A DNA stretch of 59,779 nucleotides from Clostridiales bacterium (GCA_021205695.1 JAJPXB010000038.1:1-59779), one strand, 5' to 3'. Positions 24,974 to 34,473 are shown, counted from the first letter of the stretch. Made by a program: numbers and translations. The notes: generated by a model from the letters alone, not told the origin.

Positions 24974-26210
24974 GACGACCGCGGTCGAGCGAAGGTGGAT
25001 CGGGTACGATGTGGGCAACTCCGCATTTACCATGCTGGCGGCAACCCTCCTGCCCATTTTTTTCCACACCCTGGCCGGAGAGGCCGGCGTTTCCGAAACC
25101 GATTATCTGGCCTACTGGGCCTATGCCACCAGCGTAGTCACCATCCTGGTGGCCATTCTCGGCCCGACCCTTGGTTCCCTGTCCGACCTGAGTGGGGTGA
25201 AGATCAAGCTCTTTGCCGGGTGCGTGCTGGTCGGCGTGGTATCCTGCGTGCTGCTGGGCTTTGCGGTACACTGGCTCTGGTTCCTGCTTGTATTTGCCCT
25301 GTCCAAGACCGCATATCAGCTCAGTCTGGTGATCTATGACTCCATGCTGTGCGACGTCACCACGGCCGAGCGAATGGACGAGGTGTCCGCCAGGGGGTAC
25401 GCCTGGGGCTATATCGGCAGCTGCGTCCCCTTTATCGCCGCCGTCGCCATCTATGTACTGTACGCCATGCTGGACATGCTCCCCATGGTGGTCGCAGCAG
25501 CTCTGGGTTGCGGGATCACAGCCCTGTGGTGGCTGGGCTGGACGATCCCCCTTTGCAGAATCTACGAGCAGAGGCATTACACCTCCCCCGGGGAGCAGCC
25601 CGTCCGCGACGGCCTGCACAACCTGGGAGGGCTCTTCCATGAGCTGGCCGCCAATCCAAAGGCGCTGTGGTTTCTGGTCGCGTTTTTCTTCTTTATCGAC
25701 GGCGTCTATACGATCATTGACATGGCGACCTCCTACGGGACCTCCCTGGGCCTGGACACGGTGGGGCTACTGGTAGCCCTGCTGGTCACACAGGTCGTCG
25801 CATTCCCCTCTGCGCTGATTTTCGGAAGGCTATCCCGGAGGATCCGGTCGGAATGGCTGATTGTCGTTTGTATCGCGGCCTATTTCGCGGTCACGGTGTA
25901 TGCCGCGTTTATGGCCCATCTATATCAGTTCTGGATCCTGGCCGTGGTAGTCGGCATCTTCCAGGGGAGCATCCAGTCCCTCTCCCGCTCCTATTTTGCC
26001 AAAATCATCCCCCAGGACAAGTCGGGAGAGTATTTCGGTATCTACGACATTTTCGGCAAGGGCGCATCCTTTACCGGCACCCTGCTGGTGGGACTGGTGA
26101 CACAGCTATCCGGCTCTCAGAACATCGGCGTCGGCGTTCTCTCCGCCATGTTCCCCATCGGACTGGTCTTTTTCCTGCTGTCTGTCCGTGCAGACGAGCA
26201 AAAAGCATAA
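24963..26210 (+). CDS. MFS transporter, UMF1/Atg22-like family
   Basis: The 415-residue membrane protein has about 12 hydrophobic segments. The start RWIGYDVGNSAFTMLAATLLPIFF and the mid-protein FGRLSRRIRSEW, SRSYFAKIIPQDKSGEYFGIYDIFGK are hallmarks of the UMF1 family related to yeast Atg22, a vacuolar amino-acid effluxer. It is translationally coupled to the phospholipase-like gene and ends at a shared terminator. The transported substrate cannot be inferred. Confidence 0.88.
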   Translation: MKFKTTAVERRWIGYDVGNSAFTMLAATLLPIFFHTLAGEAGVSETDYLAYWAYATSVVTILVAILGPTLGSLSDLSGVKIKLFAGCVLVGVVSCVLLGFAVHWLWFLLVFALSKTAYQLSLVIYDSMLCDVTTAERMDEVSARGYAWGYIGSCVPFIAAVAIYVLYAMLDMLPMVVAAALGCGITALWWLGWTIPLCRIYEQRHYTSPGEQPVRDGLHNLGGLFHELAANPKALWFLVAFFFFIDGVYTIIDMATSYGTSLGLDTVGLLVALLVTQVVAFPSALIFGRLSRRIRSEWLIVVCIAAYFAVTVYAAFMAHLYQFWILAVVVGIFQGSIQSLSRSYFAKIIPQDKSGEYFGIYDIFGKGASFTGTLLVGLVTQLSGSQNIGVGVLSAMFPIGLVFFLLSVRADEQKA

Positions 26211-26260
26211 AAAGCCGTGGAGCCTGCGCCGTCATGTTAAGCGCAGGCTCCACGGTTTCA
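26211..26260. terminator. Bidirectional terminator between the UMF1 gene and pfkA
   Basis: Fifteen-base arms CCGTGGAGCCTGCGC / GCGCAGGCTCCACGG (26215-26229 and 26241-26255). The minus strand is followed by TTTTTA and the plus strand by TTTC. It serves both convergent genes. Confidence 0.88.
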
Positions 26261-26292
26261 CTATTGTCTTTGCGGCGGAGCGCGTTTCCTGA

Positions 26293-27306
26293 TCAGTCCT
26301 CGAAACCGGTCATGGCCTGGAGCACCCGCTCCTCAGAGGCGCTGATGCTGTGGGGGACCTCCAGGGCCTCCTCCATATCCATGTCGCAGATGGTGCCGCC
26401 CTGATGGCAGACCACCCGGTTATTTTTCCCGGCAGCCAGGCACTCAACCGCCCAGTAGCCCATACGGGTGGCGGTGACACGATCCCTGGCGTTGGGGCAG
26501 CCGCCCCGCTGGATGTGGCCCAGGACAGTGACCCGCGGCTCGATACCCAGCTCGTTGTGAATCATCTCCGCAACCTTGGCAGCGCTGCCGGGGTTCTTCA
26601 TGATCTCATCGTTGTTGAAGGCGCCCTCGGCCACGATAATCATAAAATGGCTCTTGCCGTGGAGCCGGGCGTTGCGGATGCGCTCCGCCACATCCTTCTG
26701 GAAGTCCCAGGGATGCTCCGGAATCAGCACGGCGGTGGCGCCGGTGGCAATGCCCACATACAGTGCCAGGTTCCCCGCCCGGTGACCCATGACCTCCACC
26801 ACAGAGCAGCGCTCGTGGGACTGCATGGTATCTCTCAGCCGGTCGATGGCCTCGATGGCGGTATTGGCGGCGGTGTCGTAGCCAATGGAATAGTGGGTGC
26901 AGCCGATGTCGTTGTCGATGGTGCCGGGGATACCTACCACGGAAATCCCATGGCGGGACAGGGCCAGGCAGCCCCGGAAGGTGCCGTCGCCGCCGATGGC
27001 CACCACGCCCTCGATGCCAAGGAGCTTGCAGGTGGCCACCGCCTTCTGCTGTCCCTCCTCGGTTTTGAACTCCTCACAGCGGGCGGTGTAGAGAACCGTA
27101 CCACCCCGGTTGATAATGTGGGCCACAGAGTCCCCGTCCATCCGGAACACGTCTCCGGTGATCAGGCCGCTCCAGCCCCTCCGGATGCCGATGACGTCGA
27201 TGCCCCGGGAGAGGGCAGTCCGTACCACTGCCCGGACGGCCGCATTCATGCCGGGGGAGTCGCCGCCGCTGGTCAGTACGCCGATGCGTCTCACTGCGTT
27301 TTTCAT
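26293..27306 (-). CDS. pfkA: ATP-dependent 6-phosphofructokinase
   Basis: The 337-residue glycolytic enzyme phosphorylates fructose 6-phosphate. It has LTSGGDSPGMNAAVRAVV, IGGDGTFRG and GIPGTIDNDI. The glycines in GGDG and IPGTIDND are those of ATP users; pyrophosphate enzymes have GGDD and PKTIDND. Later MGHRAGNLAL and GHIQRGGCPNARDR complete the active and effector sites. Length is slightly above E. coli PfkA (320). It has its own promoter. A second, frameshifted phosphofructokinase lies at 31.2-32.2 kb. Confidence 0.95.
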   Translation of the reverse strand: MKNAVRRIGVLTSGGDSPGMNAAVRAVVRTALSRGIDVIGIRRGWSGLITGDVFRMDGDSVAHIINRGGTVLYTARCEEFKTEEGQQKAVATCKLLGIEGVVAIGGDGTFRGCLALSRHGISVVGIPGTIDNDIGCTHYSIGYDTAANTAIEAIDRLRDTMQSHERCSVVEVMGHRAGNLALYVGIATGATAVLIPEHPWDFQKDVAERIRNARLHGKSHFMIIVAEGAFNNDEIMKNPGSAAKVAEMIHNELGIEPRVTVLGHIQRGGCPNARDRVTATRMGYWAVECLAAGKNNRVVCHQGGTICDMDMEEALEVPHSISASEERVLQAMTGFED

Positions 27307-27407
27307 GTAAATCCCTCACATTCTGATGAAATGACCCGATGGGTCTGATGGGATATGCTGTCTGATTGTGCTCCGGCCCGGAAACGTATTCCGGCCTGCA
27401 CAGCAAC

Positions 27408-27436
27408 ATCATAGCCCTTTTTTTCATCCTTGACAA
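27408..27436 (-). promoter_or_regulatory. Promoter of pfkA
   Basis: On the minus strand: TTGTCA, 17-base spacer, TATGAT, with a leader of about 95 bases before the ATG. Confidence 0.7.
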
Positions 27437-27517
27437 GGCTCTCCTGGGGGATTTTACAGATCTTTTTCACTTTTTGCAGACTTTTTATCGAACCGGCGAA
27501 TCACGGGCGAGCGAGGT

Positions 27518-27949
27518 TCAGGCGAACGCATCCAGACTTTCGGTGTCGCAGTAGCAGTGATACCAGGGAATGTTCACCACCTCGTCAGAGTAGTCAAACT
27601 GACAGGTCTGCCCCGTCACCAGAGTAACGACCACCCACTTGTCGTATCCGGTCCGATCGTTCCACTCCGGGAAGCCCTCGCAGTCGTCATATCGCAGGGC
27701 GTTCAGGGCGGTGACGATAGACTGAATCTTTTCCGCGTCCGTATACTCTGTCTGCTCACCGGTATTGCCGTCGGTGATCGCCACAGACTTCACCAGGGAG
27801 GCGTTGATGGAGAAGATCTCTCCCTTGTCGTTGGGGACAGTGACCGTGCAGGAGAAAATCCTCCATACGCACAGCCCAACCAGGGCCACGGCCAACACCG
27901 CTCCCAGCAAAATCAGAAGATTGCGTCTTGTATGAGACTTTGAGCCCAT
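27518..27949 (-). CDS. Small membrane-anchored protein of unknown function
   Basis: About 143 residues from MGSKSHTRRN. This start (27949) is preceded by AAAGGGGTG and fits better than the ATG 14 codons upstream. A basic head leads into one membrane helix (about residues 10-31, LLILLGAVLAVALVGLCVWRIF), then a roughly 110-residue extracytoplasmic domain with beta-rich sequence and three cysteines near the end (YHCYC plus one earlier). No family recognised. Its promoter is strong and it stands alone between pfkA and cca. Confidence 0.75.
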   Translation of the reverse strand: MGSKSHTRRNLLILLGAVLAVALVGLCVWRIFSCTVTVPNDKGEIFSINASLVKSVAITDGNTGEQTEYTDAEKIQSIVTALNALRYDDCEGFPEWNDRTGYDKWVVVTLVTGQTCQFDYSDEVVNIPWYHCYCDTESLDAFA

Positions 27950-28002
27950 TTGGAACACCCCTTTCAGCCTTTCGGCACCGTGCCATTTCATTCCCGTAAA
28001 GT

Positions 28003-28031
28003 ATTATAACATGTCGCTTCTGTCGCGTCAA
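28003..28031 (-). promoter_or_regulatory. Promoter of the 143-residue anchored protein
   Basis: On the minus strand: TTGACG, 17-base spacer, perfect TATAAT, about 55 bases before the chosen ATG. Confidence 0.8.
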
Positions 28032-28073
28032 TCTTCTGTTCAGATATTTAAGAAATCTTTTTTGTAAAACCGT

Positions 28074-29414
28074 CTATTTTTCTTTCAGATCTCCCTCCGC
28101 CTGTTCCAGCAGCGTCTCTCTCTCGTTGGCAAGGGTTCCGTCCAGCACCAGCTCCAGCAGGCGATTCAGCTCTCCGCCCAGGGCCGGGCCGGACCGGTAG
28201 CCCAGGGCGATCAGGTCGTTGCCGTTGACCGCCAGATCTCTGATGCCAAAACAGGCCCGCTTCTCCAGCAGCCCCCGGAGGATGTGCTCAGCGTTGTCCA
28301 GCATACTCTGCTTCTCCGGCCAGGTCTCCGGGGCCTGGGCCAGCATATCCGCCCGGTGGACTGCCAGGGATTGGAGCGCACCCTCCTCCCCCATCCGGTT
28401 CAGGAACCGCCGCCCTGCGGCCTCGGTCTGGGGCAGAGGCTGGTCATGGGTGCGCACCTGGAGCAGCACCTGCTTTCGCAGTCGATTGTCGCAGCGCAGA
28501 CGGGTCAGCATTTGGTCAGCCAGCTCCTCGCTCCGCCTGCCATGGTGATAGAAGTGCCCCACGCCGTTCTCGTCTCGGGTGAAACAGTCCGGCTTGCCGC
28601 AGTCGTGAAACAGCATGGTCAGCCGCAGGACAGTCGACTGCTCCACCGCCTCTACGGCCCGGACAGTGTGCTCCCACACATCCCAGCAGTGGTGGGGATT
28701 GTGCTGCTGAAAGTCAAACATGGGCTCCAGCTCCGGCAACACCTGGGCAACCAGATCCCGGTACTCCCGCAGGAGAGGGCCGACCCCCTGCCCCACCAAA
28801 AAGCCCTTCAGCTCGGTGAAAATGCGCTCCACGGCGATGTGGTCCAGCAGGCTGCGGTTTCGGTGTATGGCGGCCCCGGTCGAACGCTCCACCCGGAAGC
28901 CGAACCGGGCGGCAAACCGAAGCGCCCGGAGGAGACGCAGCCCGTCCTCCTGGAACCGCCGGTCCGGGTCGCCCACGCAGCGGACAAGCCCCGCCGCCAG
29001 GTCCTCTCTGCCGCCGAAGCAGTCCACCAGGCCCTTCTCCGGGTGGTAGGCCATGGCGTTGATGGTGAAGTCCCTCCGGGCCAGATCCTCCCGTAGACTG
29101 GAGACAAACGCCACCTGATCCGGGTGCCGGTGGTCGGAATAGGCCCCGTCGGTGCGGAAGGTGGTGATCTCATATCCCACTCCGTCCTCAATGACCATGA
29201 CTGTGCCGTGCTGTAGCCCCGTCTTGGCCACCGGATGGTCGGAGAACAGGTCGATGACCTGCTGGGGCAGGGCATTCGTGCAGATGTCCCAGTCGCTGGG
29301 CGCTCGGCCCATGATGGCGTCCCGGACACAGCCGCCCACCACATAGGCCTCATATCCCGCTCCGTTCAGGCGGCGGAGCAGTCCCAGCGGCGCTGTCGGT
29401 ATGGTAATATTCAT
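28074..29414 (-). CDS. cca: CCA-adding tRNA nucleotidyltransferase with HD domain
   Basis: About 446 residues from MNITIPTAP. I chose the ATG at 29414 for its SD AAGGGGGAG; the longer ORF start would run into the upstream terminator. Class II nucleotidyltransferase motifs are present: VVGGCVRDAIMG (residues 26-36), SDWDICTNALP with the catalytic Asp41/Asp43, RRDFTINAMAY, and RRFQEDGLRLLRALRFAARFGF. An HD domain follows (MLFHDCGKPDCF). It adds or repairs the 3' CCA of tRNAs. A poly(A) polymerase role cannot be excluded from sequence alone. Confidence 0.92.
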   Translation of the reverse strand: MNITIPTAPLGLLRRLNGAGYEAYVVGGCVRDAIMGRAPSDWDICTNALPQQVIDLFSDHPVAKTGLQHGTVMVIEDGVGYEITTFRTDGAYSDHRHPDQVAFVSSLREDLARRDFTINAMAYHPEKGLVDCFGGREDLAAGLVRCVGDPDRRFQEDGLRLLRALRFAARFGFRVERSTGAAIHRNRSLLDHIAVERIFTELKGFLVGQGVGPLLREYRDLVAQVLPELEPMFDFQQHNPHHCWDVWEHTVRAVEAVEQSTVLRLTMLFHDCGKPDCFTRDENGVGHFYHHGRRSEELADQMLTRLRCDNRLRKQVLLQVRTHDQPLPQTEAAGRRFLNRMGEEGALQSLAVHRADMLAQAPETWPEKQSMLDNAEHILRGLLEKRACFGIRDLAVNGNDLIALGYRSGPALGGELNRLLELVLDGTLANERETLLEQAEGDLKEK

Positions 29415-29434
29415 GGGCACTCTCCCCCTTCGGT

Positions 29435-29473
29435 TACAAAAGCTCCGGGACAGGAGGTCTCCCGTCCCGGAGC
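29435..29473 (-). terminator. Terminator between the Ig-like gene and cca
   Basis: On the minus strand GCTCCGGGAC / GTCCCGGAGC arms (12-base loop) with TTTTGT. It ends the Ig-like protein transcript just before cca. Confidence 0.85.
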
Positions 29474-29494
29474 CGAACAAAATGCTCTTCTGCT

Positions 29495-30892
29495 CTATCC
29501 GGCGCTGTTGTCATCGGTGCTTCCACTGTTATCGCCGCTGTCGCTGTTCTCATCGCCGCCGCCGGTGCCAAAAATCTCGTCCCAGATGGAGGTCTCCGCC
29601 TCGCAGGTGACCTCTACGCTGTCAGTGCACTCCCCTGCTGCGACGGTAATCGTGCAGGTCCCCTCGCCAACCCAAGTGACTACGCCGCCCGATACGGTGG
29701 CGACCGAGGTGTCACTGCTGCTCCAGACCACATCTCCGGTCCAGTCGGAGGGAATGATGGTCGGCGTCAACGTATAGGTCTTGTTCGCCGCCAGGGTAAG
29801 GCTTTCCTCCTCAAGCGCGATGGACTCGATCTCCGGCTGATTGCAGGTCACTGTACAGCTGGCCGTTCTTCCGTCAGCAGAGGCGGTGATGACACAGGTC
29901 CCCTCCCCTGTCCAGGTGACTGCACCGTCAGCCACAGTGGCCACGGTGGCGTCGCTGGTCGTCCAGATCACGCTGCCGCTCCAGTTAGAGGGAATAACGG
30001 TAGTGGTCAGCTGCTTGCTCTCCTGGTAGTCCAGCTCCAGCTCGCCGGCGCTGAGCTTGAGCGACGTCACGCTGACATAGCCGCAGGTCACCTGGCACTG
30101 GGCGGACACGTTCCCCGCCGTAGCGGTGATGGTGCAGCTGCCCACGCCTACCCAGGTGACCAGGCCATCCGAGACAACGGCCACATCCGTATTGCTGGAG
30201 GTCCAGACGATGCTCCCCGTCCAGTTGCTGGGGGAGACGGTGGCTGTGAGCTGATAATGGCCGTTGCCGTCCAGGGAGAGGCTCTGCTGGCTCAGCGTCA
30301 CCGACTTGGCCTCCGGGTTCTGGATCGTCAGGGCAATACGCAATACCGCCTCATTGCCCGAGCTGTCCGTGACCGTGTAAATCACAGGGTAGACCCCCGC
30401 CTTCGTCTCATCCACCTGGCTGGTATCCACCTGAAGCTGACCGGTCAGGTTGCCGTCCATCTCATCTGTGGCGGTGACCCCCGTGTGGTAATCCACACTG
30501 TCTCCCAGGGAGATGGTGATGTCCGAGGCGGTTATGGTAGGGGGCTTGGAGTCCAGAATGGTGACGGCGGCCGTCTTAACGGTGGTATTTTCGTACTCGT
30601 CCACTGCGGTGATCTCCACCGTATAGTTCCCCGACTCCTCAAAGACGGTGGAGAGTCCGTCAGAGGACACGTCCCCTCCGCTGGTGATGGCAATCTCGTA
30701 GGCGCTCTCATCTGAGACTGACCGCACCAGGTCGTACAGGCCGATCGTCTCTCCATAATCTGTCTCGAAATCGCTGACCAGTGTCACATTTGGGCCGCTG
30801 TGGTCTCCCTGGGAATAGATGTAAACGCCTGCTCCCAGACCGATCAGTATCACCAGTACAGCGATCAATATCCCGATTTTCTTCTTGTCCAT
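29495..30892 (-). CDS. Membrane-anchored surface protein with Ig-like (Big_2) repeats
   Basis: The 465-residue protein starts with a short basic head and one membrane helix (residues 6-27). Residues about 30-195 hold two bacterial Ig/HYR-like domains. Three Big_2 repeats follow at about 197-275, 280-355 and 358-435; each repeats PSNWTGSIVWTSSN-type and GLVTWVGxGxCTITA-type segments almost word for word. A Gly/Asp/Ser/Asn-rich tail ends the protein with no LPXTG. Such proteins are extracellular adhesins or wall-binding scaffolds. The ligand is unknown. Confidence 0.85.
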   Translation of the reverse strand: MDKKKIGILIAVLVILIGLGAGVYIYSQGDHSGPNVTLVSDFETDYGETIGLYDLVRSVSDESAYEIAITSGGDVSSDGLSTVFEESGNYTVEITAVDEYENTTVKTAAVTILDSKPPTITASDITISLGDSVDYHTGVTATDEMDGNLTGQLQVDTSQVDETKAGVYPVIYTVTDSSGNEAVLRIALTIQNPEAKSVTLSQQSLSLDGNGHYQLTATVSPSNWTGSIVWTSSNTDVAVVSDGLVTWVGVGSCTITATAGNVSAQCQVTCGYVSVTSLKLSAGELELDYQESKQLTTTVIPSNWSGSVIWTTSDATVATVADGAVTWTGEGTCVITASADGRTASCTVTCNQPEIESIALEEESLTLAANKTYTLTPTIIPSDWTGDVVWSSSDTSVATVSGGVVTWVGEGTCTITVAAGECTDSVEVTCEAETSIWDEIFGTGGGDENSDSGDNSGSTDDNSAG

Positions 30893-31107
30893 AGGCTCGC
30901 TCCTGTATCGTAAAGGGCGTCCGAGAGGTGCGCCTGCATTCCACTTCTTCCCAGACGGCGCATACAGTTCGTCCGGTGTCTGTTACTATATCATAACTTC
31001 TGCCAAATATCCACACTTTCTTCTAATTTCTCCAAAATTTTAAAAGTCCGGTCGTCTTTCATGGCCTGTTTCGTCTATTCTCCCCCGGTTTCCGCCGGGG
31101 CAAACAC

Positions 31108-31141
31108 AAAAATATGGGCGGCCGTCGTTCCGACAGCCGCC
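31108..31141 (-). terminator. Terminator after the second phosphofructokinase gene
   Basis: On the minus strand GGCGGC-T-GTCG / CGAC-G-GCCGCC, followed by CATATTTTTG, 16 bases past the gene's stop. Confidence 0.8.
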
Positions 31142-31157
31142 TGCATGAAAGGGGAGT

Positions 31158-32224
31158 TCAATCTCCGAAGCTGATGCCGATCCGTTTGGCCTCCCGGATG
31201 ATGGAGCTGTCCGGGGGGACGGTCTTCAGCCGACCGGCCACCTCCCCCAGGGGGACGGGGACGATCTCCCCGTTCACGATACCCACCATACAGCCGTACC
31301 GGCCCTCCAAAATCAGCCCGGCCGCCGCCGCGCCCAGGCGGGAGGCCAGCACCCGATCATAGGGGCAGGGGGAGCCGCCCCGCTGGGTGTGACCGGGGAC
31401 CGTGATGCGCACCTCCTTGCCCGTCCTTTCCAGGATCTGGTCCGCCAGCTTATAGGAGACAGAGGGATAGCGCCTTTGCTCCGCCTTCCGCTCGCTCTTG
31501 CTCAGGGCGGCGTCCTCCCGGCTGACCGCCCCCTCCGCCACCGCCAGGATGGTGAACCGCTTGCCTGCCCGGTCACGCTTCTCAATGGCGGCAGCCACAC
31601 TGTCCACATTGTAGGGGATCTCCGGCAGAAGAATGATGTCCGCCCCGCCGGCCAAACCTGCGTGGAGGGTCAGCCACCCCACCTTGTGGCCCATGACCTC
31701 CACAATAAACACCCGCCCGTGGGAGGCGGCGGTGGTGTGGATGCAGTCGATGGCGTCGGTCGCGATGTTGACGGCGCTCTGAAAGCCGAAGGTCATGTCA
31801 GTGCCCCAGATGTCGTTGTCGATGGTCTTGGGGAGGGTGACCACGTTCAGCCCCTCCTCCCGAAGGAGGTTGGCAGTCTTATGGGTACCGTTTCCCCCGA
31901 GGATGACCAGGCAGTCCAGGCCCAGCTGCCGGTAGGTTCCCTTCATGGCCTCCACCTTGTCCAGGCCGTTCTCGTCCGGGGCCCGCATCAGCTTGAAGGG
32001 CTGACGGGAGGAGCCCAGGATGGTCCCCCCCCCCGGGTCAGGATACCGGAGAAATCCCCTTCGGTCATCTTCCGGTAACGGCCATAGATCAGGCCTTTAT
32101 AGCCGTCCTCAAAGCCGTAGATGACTGTCTCCCCCGCCTCAAACAGGGATTTGGCCACGCCCCGCATGGCGGCGTTGAGCGCCTGGCAGTCTCCGCCGCT
32201 GGTCAGCATTCCGATGGTCAACAC
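31158..32224 (-). pseudogene. Second phosphofructokinase, frameshifted at a G10 tract
   Basis: Two ORFs in different frames (32224-31988 and 31988-31158) together make one phosphofructokinase of about 354 residues. The first gives MLTIGMLTSGGDCQALNAAMRG and reaches ILTRGG; the second gives LGGNGTHKT, LPKTIDNDIW and GHTQRGGSPCPYDR. Between them the plus strand has ten C (32025-32034). With eight G on the minus strand the family sequence TRGGTILGSSRQPFK is restored. It has Asn in GGNG and Lys in PKTIDND, unlike the ATP-type pfkA nearby, so phosphoryl-donor use could differ. It begins 21 bases after ppk1 and is probably co-transcribed. Whether the frameshift is real, phase-variable or a sequencing error cannot be decided here. 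Confidence 0.85.
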
Positions 32225-32245
32225 TGTGCATCTGTCCTTCCTGTG

Positions 32246-34309
32246 TCATTTTACCCGTCCGGCCTCTGCCGCCCGGTAGGCCTCTTCATAAAAGGCCTCC
32301 TGGGAGTTCAGCGGCGGGTCGTTGAGCCGACGGTACGCATAGCTGCCGTCGCTGAGCAGCTGGCGTCCCTTTTCGTCGTCCCGCATAATGGTATCAAAGA
32401 TGTGCCGCAGGCGGGCCTTCAGATCTCTGTCGTAAATGGGAGCCGCCACCTCCACCCGCCGGAGGGTGTTCCTGGTCATGAAGTCAGCGGAGGCGATATA
32501 AATCTGCTCCCGTTCCCCTACGCCGAAGCGATAGATGCGGGAATGCTCCAGGAACCGGCCCACCACGCTGATGACCGTGATGTGGTCGGTAAAGCCCTCG
32601 ATCCCCGGCCGCAGGCAGCAGATGCCCCGGACGATCAGCTCGATGCGCACCCCCGCCTGGGAGGCCTCTATGAGCTTGTCAATGATGGCCTTGTCAGTGA
32701 GAGAATTGATTTTGGCCCCGATATAGGCTCTCCGCCCGGATCGGGCGAAGGCGATCTCTCTGTCCATCAGCTCCAACACCCGGTTTTGCAGGCAGTGGGG
32801 CGCCACCAGCAGATGCTCTGTGGCCTCCAGCGTCTCATCACAGGAGACAGCGTTGAAGATGCGGGCGGTCTCCGCGCCGATATCCTGGTTTGCAGTCATC
32901 AGACTCAGATCTGTGTACTGCTTCGCTGTCTTTTCGTTGTAGTTTCCGGTGCCGATCTGGGTCAGATAGCGCATACCCTGAGCGGTGTATCGGGTGATGA
33001 GGCAGAGCTTGGAGTGCACCTTATAGTCCGGCAGGCCATAGCTCACCCGGCAGCCTGCGTCCTCCAGCCGATGGGACATCTCGATGTTGTTCTCCTCGTC
33101 GAACCGCGCCCGCAGCTCCAGGAGGACGACCACCTCCTTGCCGTTCTCCGCCGCCTCGATCAGCTCCTCGATGACCTTGCTCCGGTCTGCCACCCGGTAG
33201 AGGGACATCTTGATAGAGACCACCGTCTCGTCCTCCGCCGCCTCGTGGAGCAGGCGCAGGAAGGGGCGCATACTCTCAAAAGGATAGCTGAGAAGCACGT
33301 CCTTTTCCTCGATCTGGTCGATGATGCTCCGTTTCATATCCAGGGCGGGAGACATCCGGGGGGTCCGCCGCTGATAGAACAGCTTTGGCTCTCCCCGGAG
33401 CTGTTCCTGAAGCTGAAAGACAAAGGACAAATCCAGCGGGGTAGTCACATGTATGATATGCTCCTCCCGGAAACCGATAAAATCCGCCAGCGCTGTCCGG
33501 AGCTTGTCGGGCAGAAGGCGGGACACCTCCAGCCGCACCGGACTGAGGCGGCGGCGCTGGCGGATCAGCTGCTCCATATTGTCCCGGTAGTCCAGATCCT
33601 CGTCGATAGCGGTGATGGAGTCCAAGTCAGCGTTCCGGGTGACCCGCATGATCGCCTTTACCCCCACCGTGTACCGGTGAAACAGCTTGCCGACAAAGTG
33701 AAGGATCAGCTCCTCCCGGAGCATGAATGTCCCTGGTCGGCTGGGCACGGGAATCAGCCGGGGCACCACCCCGTCGGTACAGGGGACGATGCCCACCCGG
33801 GTCTTGCCGTTCTTGGAGGACAGCCAGGCCACGGCACAGAGCTGCTTGTTGTGCAGGAAGGGAAATGGCTGCTGCCGCGTGATGACCATAGGGGATAGGA
33901 AAGGCGCGATCTGCCGGTCAAACAGATCCTCCAGCAGATCTCCGTCCTCCGGGGAGAGACGGTCGAAGTCCACCAGCCGGACGCCGTGAGGCTCCAGCTC
34001 CCCCATAAGTTGGGCATACACCCGCCCTTTTTTCTCCTCCAGCTCCTTGACCAGCTTCAGTATGGCCTCTACCTGCTGTGCGCTGGTCATGCCAGTCTTG
34101 TTGTCCCGCATGGGCTCGCTGGCGTGCATATGGGTCATGAGAGTACCCACCCGAACCATAAAAAACTCATCCAGATTGTTCTGAAAAATGGCGGCAAAGC
34201 TGAGCCGCTCCGCCAGCGGCACCCGGGGATTTCCCGCCTCGTCCAGCACACGCTCGTTGAATCGCAGCCAGGACAGCTCCCGGTTGGTATAGCATTCTCT
34301 CTGCTCCAT
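32246..34309 (-). CDS. ppk1: Polyphosphate kinase 1
   Basis: The 687-residue enzyme reversibly builds polyphosphate from ATP. The N-terminus RELSWLRFNERVLDEA is the PPK1 family start. The C-terminal half has KVHSKLCLI (catalytic-His region), TQIGTGNYNEKTAKQYTDLSLMT, and the RSGRRAYIGAKINSLTD segment. Length is normal. SD (CGAGGAATTTT) is weak but the ATG fits the family. It has its own promoter and a leader of about 165 bases without an evident riboswitch. The VTC-domain gene at 23 kb is a second possible polyphosphate-related enzyme in the window. Confidence 0.95.
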   Translation of the reverse strand: MEQRECYTNRELSWLRFNERVLDEAGNPRVPLAERLSFAAIFQNNLDEFFMVRVGTLMTHMHASEPMRDNKTGMTSAQQVEAILKLVKELEEKKGRVYAQLMGELEPHGVRLVDFDRLSPEDGDLLEDLFDRQIAPFLSPMVITRQQPFPFLHNKQLCAVAWLSSKNGKTRVGIVPCTDGVVPRLIPVPSRPGTFMLREELILHFVGKLFHRYTVGVKAIMRVTRNADLDSITAIDEDLDYRDNMEQLIRQRRRLSPVRLEVSRLLPDKLRTALADFIGFREEHIIHVTTPLDLSFVFQLQEQLRGEPKLFYQRRTPRMSPALDMKRSIIDQIEEKDVLLSYPFESMRPFLRLLHEAAEDETVVSIKMSLYRVADRSKVIEELIEAAENGKEVVVLLELRARFDEENNIEMSHRLEDAGCRVSYGLPDYKVHSKLCLITRYTAQGMRYLTQIGTGNYNEKTAKQYTDLSLMTANQDIGAETARIFNAVSCDETLEATEHLLVAPHCLQNRVLELMDREIAFARSGRRAYIGAKINSLTDKAIIDKLIEASQAGVRIELIVRGICCLRPGIEGFTDHITVISVVGRFLEHSRIYRFGVGEREQIYIASADFMTRNTLRRVEVAAPIYDRDLKARLRHIFDTIMRDDEKGRQLLSDGSYAYRRLNDPPLNSQEAFYEEAYRAAEAGRVK

Positions 34310-34473
34310 AAAATTCCTCGCTCCTTGTTTTTACTCTGGTCGTCCATCAAATGCTGTACTTTTGTGGAGATACGTTCGCCGGGGCGACGCAAGGGCCGAA
34401 ATGCTCCGCATATGCAGTTTACGACGTTCTGCGGATTTTGATACCGGCGAACCGCTCTCCGGTTTCCGGATAT

